DNA of 42,427 bases from Saprospiraceae bacterium (GTDB lineage Bacteria; Bacteroidota; Bacteroidia; Chitinophagales; Saprospiraceae). The DNA is taken from positions 1 to 42,427 of the forward strand of contig JAGQXC010000001.1 in the NCBI GenBank assembly GCA_020436785.1. Direction: 5' to 3'. The notes below the pieces were generated by a model. It saw nothing but the letters and a program-made list of their open reading frames with translations. It searched no databases and was not told where the DNA came from. A program made the translations under genes and the position numbers. Below are positions 40,723 through 42,427 of this stretch, in pieces (within the stretch, counting starts at the first letter, position 1; each line of letters begins with the position of its first letter).

Positions 40723-41547
40723 TCACAGTTGATATGTTCTCCCACTGCAGGCTACTCCGACCTGGATGTCCGTATGGTTGTCCATGGTAAGAGCCAAGGC
40801 ATCCAGGTAGGCATCGTTGTGTTCCGGGTCATGATGAAACAGCAACGTCTTTTTAGCCCGGCCGATCCGGGCCACGCGGCATGCATGCTCAAACGAACTG
40901 TGCCCCCAGCCGACGCGTTGACGGTACTCTTCCTCGGAATATTGAGCGTCATGGATTAACAGGTCGGTATCCAGGATCAGATTGTATCCCGACAGCCACG
41001 GATTGGCCGGCAAGGTATCCTGGCCGAGGAATGGTTCATGATCCGGCAAGTAGGTAAGGACCCTCTGTCCGGCGGCCACGCGAAATCCCAGGGTAGGGCC
41101 CGGATGGACCACAAATTCGGTTGAAACAGCAAAGGCTCCGATCGAGAATTGGCCCTGTTTCATCTCATGCAAGACCATCTTGCAGGAAATATCACGCAGT
41201 GGCAATGGGAAAAAGGGCGGCGACAAGTACCGGTTGATGCGCTCACGCAGGGGAGCATCCCGACTGTATGGCCCCCAGATATGCACCTCATTATTGGGAT
41301 CGAACAGGGGCCTGAAGAAACCCAATCCCAGAATGTGGTCCATGTGCAGGTGGGTTAACAGGATATGGATGGGTTGGCCCGCACGAATACGTTCGGTATT
41401 AACATTCAGTATCCCGGTACCGGCATCGAGAATGATCCGCTCTTCACCTGCCAATACTTCAACACAGGGAGTAAGTCCTCCGTATTTCAGGGTATCCGCC
41501 TGGGAAGTGGGATACGATCCACGGGCTCCATGCACCAGTACCTTCAT
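40723..41547 (-). CDS. MBL-fold metallo-hydrolase (PhnP/CpdP-like)
   Basis: A 274-residue metallo-beta-lactamase-fold hydrolase. Its N-terminus (VHGARGSYPTSQADTLKYGG) is like the phosphodiesterase-type MBL proteins. The zinc motif THLHMDHILGL gives H66, H68, D70 and H71. Later ligands are seen in VVHPGPTLGF, LLIHDAQYSEEEY, GHSSFEHA and FHHDPEHND. The fold suggests cleavage of a phosphodiester such as a cyclic nucleotide, but this is inference. Its ATG overlaps the PAS-protein stop by four bases (ATGA). This tight pair suggests that sensing by the PAS protein regulates the hydrolase. Confidence 0.88.
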   Translation of the reverse strand: MKVLVHGARGSYPTSQADTLKYGGLTPCVEVLAGEERIILDAGTGILNVNTERIRAGQPIHILLTHLHMDHILGLGFFRPLFDPNNEVHIWGPYSRDAPLRERINRYLSPPFFPLPLRDISCKMVLHEMKQGQFSIGAFAVSTEFVVHPGPTLGFRVAAGQRVLTYLPDHEPFLGQDTLPANPWLSGYNLILDTDLLIHDAQYSEEEYRQRVGWGHSSFEHACRVARIGRAKKTLLFHHDPEHNDAYLDALALTMDNHTDIQVGVACSGRTYQL

Positions 41548-41942
41548 ACGCCCTGGGGATGGGTCCAGAAGATCGCCAGCGCTCCGGAAAAGGAATTCGA
41601 TCGCCCGATGATCGGTACGGAGGTCACAGAAATATTATGAAGGTGTCCGTCCAGCCCATTGATCCAGAACGAACCATGAGCGGCTTTCTGCGTGGTTAGC
41701 GTTTCCACCAGGGGTAGTCTTTCCGGGGCCAGTTCCGCTCCCTGATCGTCACAGGGTTTGAAAATGGTCGACCATTCTTCGACCTGCATTACTCCGGTGT
41801 CCTCAAACCGCCGGCCGAGGATAGCCTCCGCGGGATGATTGTAGAACAACAAAGTCCCATCGGGGTCTACAATAAAAACAGGAGTATCCAAACAATCGGC
41901 CAGTTGTCTGCTTAAGATGATTTCGACACCATATCCGTTCAT
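41544..41942 (-). CDS. PAS-domain protein
   Basis: A 132-residue single-domain PAS protein starting MNGYGVEIIL. An in-frame TTG at 41999 would add 19 residues (LRQELAGQKELVIQQE) and may be real. The PAS core is LADCLDTPVFIVDPDGTLLF, YNHPAEAILGRRFEDTGVMQ and VTSVPIIG in the last strand. No kinase, HTH or output domain is attached, so output probably passes to the overlapping MBL hydrolase. Ligand unknown; there is no obvious haem or flavin signature. Confidence 0.8.
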   Translation of the reverse strand: MNGYGVEIILSRQLADCLDTPVFIVDPDGTLLFYNHPAEAILGRRFEDTGVMQVEEWSTIFKPCDDQGAELAPERLPLVETLTTQKAAHGSFWINGLDGHLHNISVTSVPIIGRSNSFSGALAIFWTHPQGV

Positions 41943-42427
41943 TGTAAATTCTTGTTGGATAACCAATTCCTTTTGTCCTGCTAGCTCCTGGCGCAACACG
42001 CAGATTCTGATTTACCTCCGGCAGCTACAGCGGGACATTACTACTCTCAGTTTAAGATACTGAATTTATGCGATGTAGACCGGAATAATTCTCTTTTACC
42101 GCTTGCTGGCCCTGGATTGGAATGGAAGCCTGACCGGTACCTTCAGTCACTTCCTGTACTCGATCCGGGATCTCCCCGGTGAACGTAATCATTGTAGCAA
42201 AATCCTATTACCCTCCCGGAATACCACCCGGCGTCCTTAGATGATCCTTGAGGCCAGGGTATTACCCACGCCATTCGAGTGCACCGTTGCGGAGTCAAAT
42301 TAGTGGAATGGATGATGAATCACATCTTTCGGGTCGGCTCTAAAGGTAATCATACGGCCGTACGTAACGAGGTATAACAAACCCTAAGTGTACGACAACG
42401 AGGCATTCCCAAGCCTCCTTCGATTCA
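41943..42427. other. No intact gene; possible decayed coding sequence
   Basis: This run holds no frame of normal length. On the minus strand there are short protein-like stretches interrupted by stops: MITFRADPKDVIHHPFH from 42353, FDSATVHSNGVGNTLASRII, GRRVVFREGNRILLQ and a 46-codon frame MITFTGEIPDRVQEVTEG from 42192 to 42052. A perfect 10-bp palindrome TACGGCCGTA lies at 42353-42362. The pieces could be a degraded gene or simple chance; the promoter of the PAS-MBL pair must lie in the lower part. Confidence 0.3.

Noticed and set aside
1-42427. Antiphage, toxin-antitoxin or secretion system hidden in the window
   Set aside because: No nuclease, reverse transcriptase, STAND, TIR or toxin-like motif was seen; the XRE pair has a membrane partner without toxin features.

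Overview
The window is bacterial chromosome from a member of the Bacteroidota. The evidence is a SusC/SusD outer-membrane pair, several genes with a TAnnTTTG-type -7 promoter element just ahead of the start codon, a TlpA-like thioredoxin protein with a long N-terminal extension, a PadR regulator coupled to an FtsX/MacB-type permease, and many secreted lipoproteins. The mix (pectin hydrolases, multihaem cytochrome, FG-GAP lipoprotein) would suit the Saprospiria, but genus cannot be decided from the sequence. I see no rRNA, tRNA, CRISPR array, transposase, phage gene or recognised defence locus.

Layout. 1-2.5 kb (minus): start of an HlyD/TolC efflux operon led by a TetR repressor with a perfect-arm operator. 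2.7-3.5 kb: a secreted beta-barrel-like protein behind an FNR-like palindrome. 4.0-7.2 kb: a tightly overlapped molybdate uptake operon (GyrI-like domain, modA, a stand-alone di-TOBE protein, modB, modC). 7.2-13.8 kb (minus): SusC, SusD, a strong terminator, then a haem-binding FG-GAP lipoprotein. 14.2-15.8 kb: small genes, including a lipoprotein with one C-terminal haem site, and a heptanucleotide repeat. 16.0-18.7 kb: a large GH63-like glucosidase. 18.8-21.7 kb (minus): PadR plus permease with a long inverted repeat as likely operator. 22.0-27.4 kb (minus): PhoD-like phosphatase, two-domain VOC protein, CBM9-like protein overlapping an SDR oxidoreductase, and an XRE regulator/membrane-protein pair behind a 37-bp palindrome. 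27.5-32.3 kb (plus): a pectin/rhamnose block of GH28, L-rhamnose mutarotase and a CE4-GH39 fusion. 32.6-38.4 kb (plus): five-haem cytochrome lipoprotein, methyltransferase, AAC(6')-like acetyltransferase, an orphan secreted protein, a DHFR-like reductase overlapping a Crp/Fnr regulator, and pirin. 38.6-40.7 kb: TlpA-like thioredoxin. 40.7-42.0 kb (minus): a PAS protein overlapping an MBL-fold hydrolase. The last 430 bp have no intact gene and look partly like decayed coding sequence.

Functional themes are glycan use at the cell surface (SusCD, GH28/RhaM/CE4-GH39, GH63, CBM9), molybdate supply with haem proteins that would fit respiratory redox metabolism, and several self-contained regulator modules with visible operators. 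The most unusual structural signal is a pair of intergenic composite repeats (about 23.45-23.75 and 32.34-32.59 kb). Each has CAAC-type heptad arrays on both sides of a 12-bp inverted repeat, but unrelated cores. The best candidates for something little described are these repeats, the CE4-GH39 fusion in the pectin operon, the GyrI-like/TOBE additions to the mod operon, and the PAS-MBL pair.
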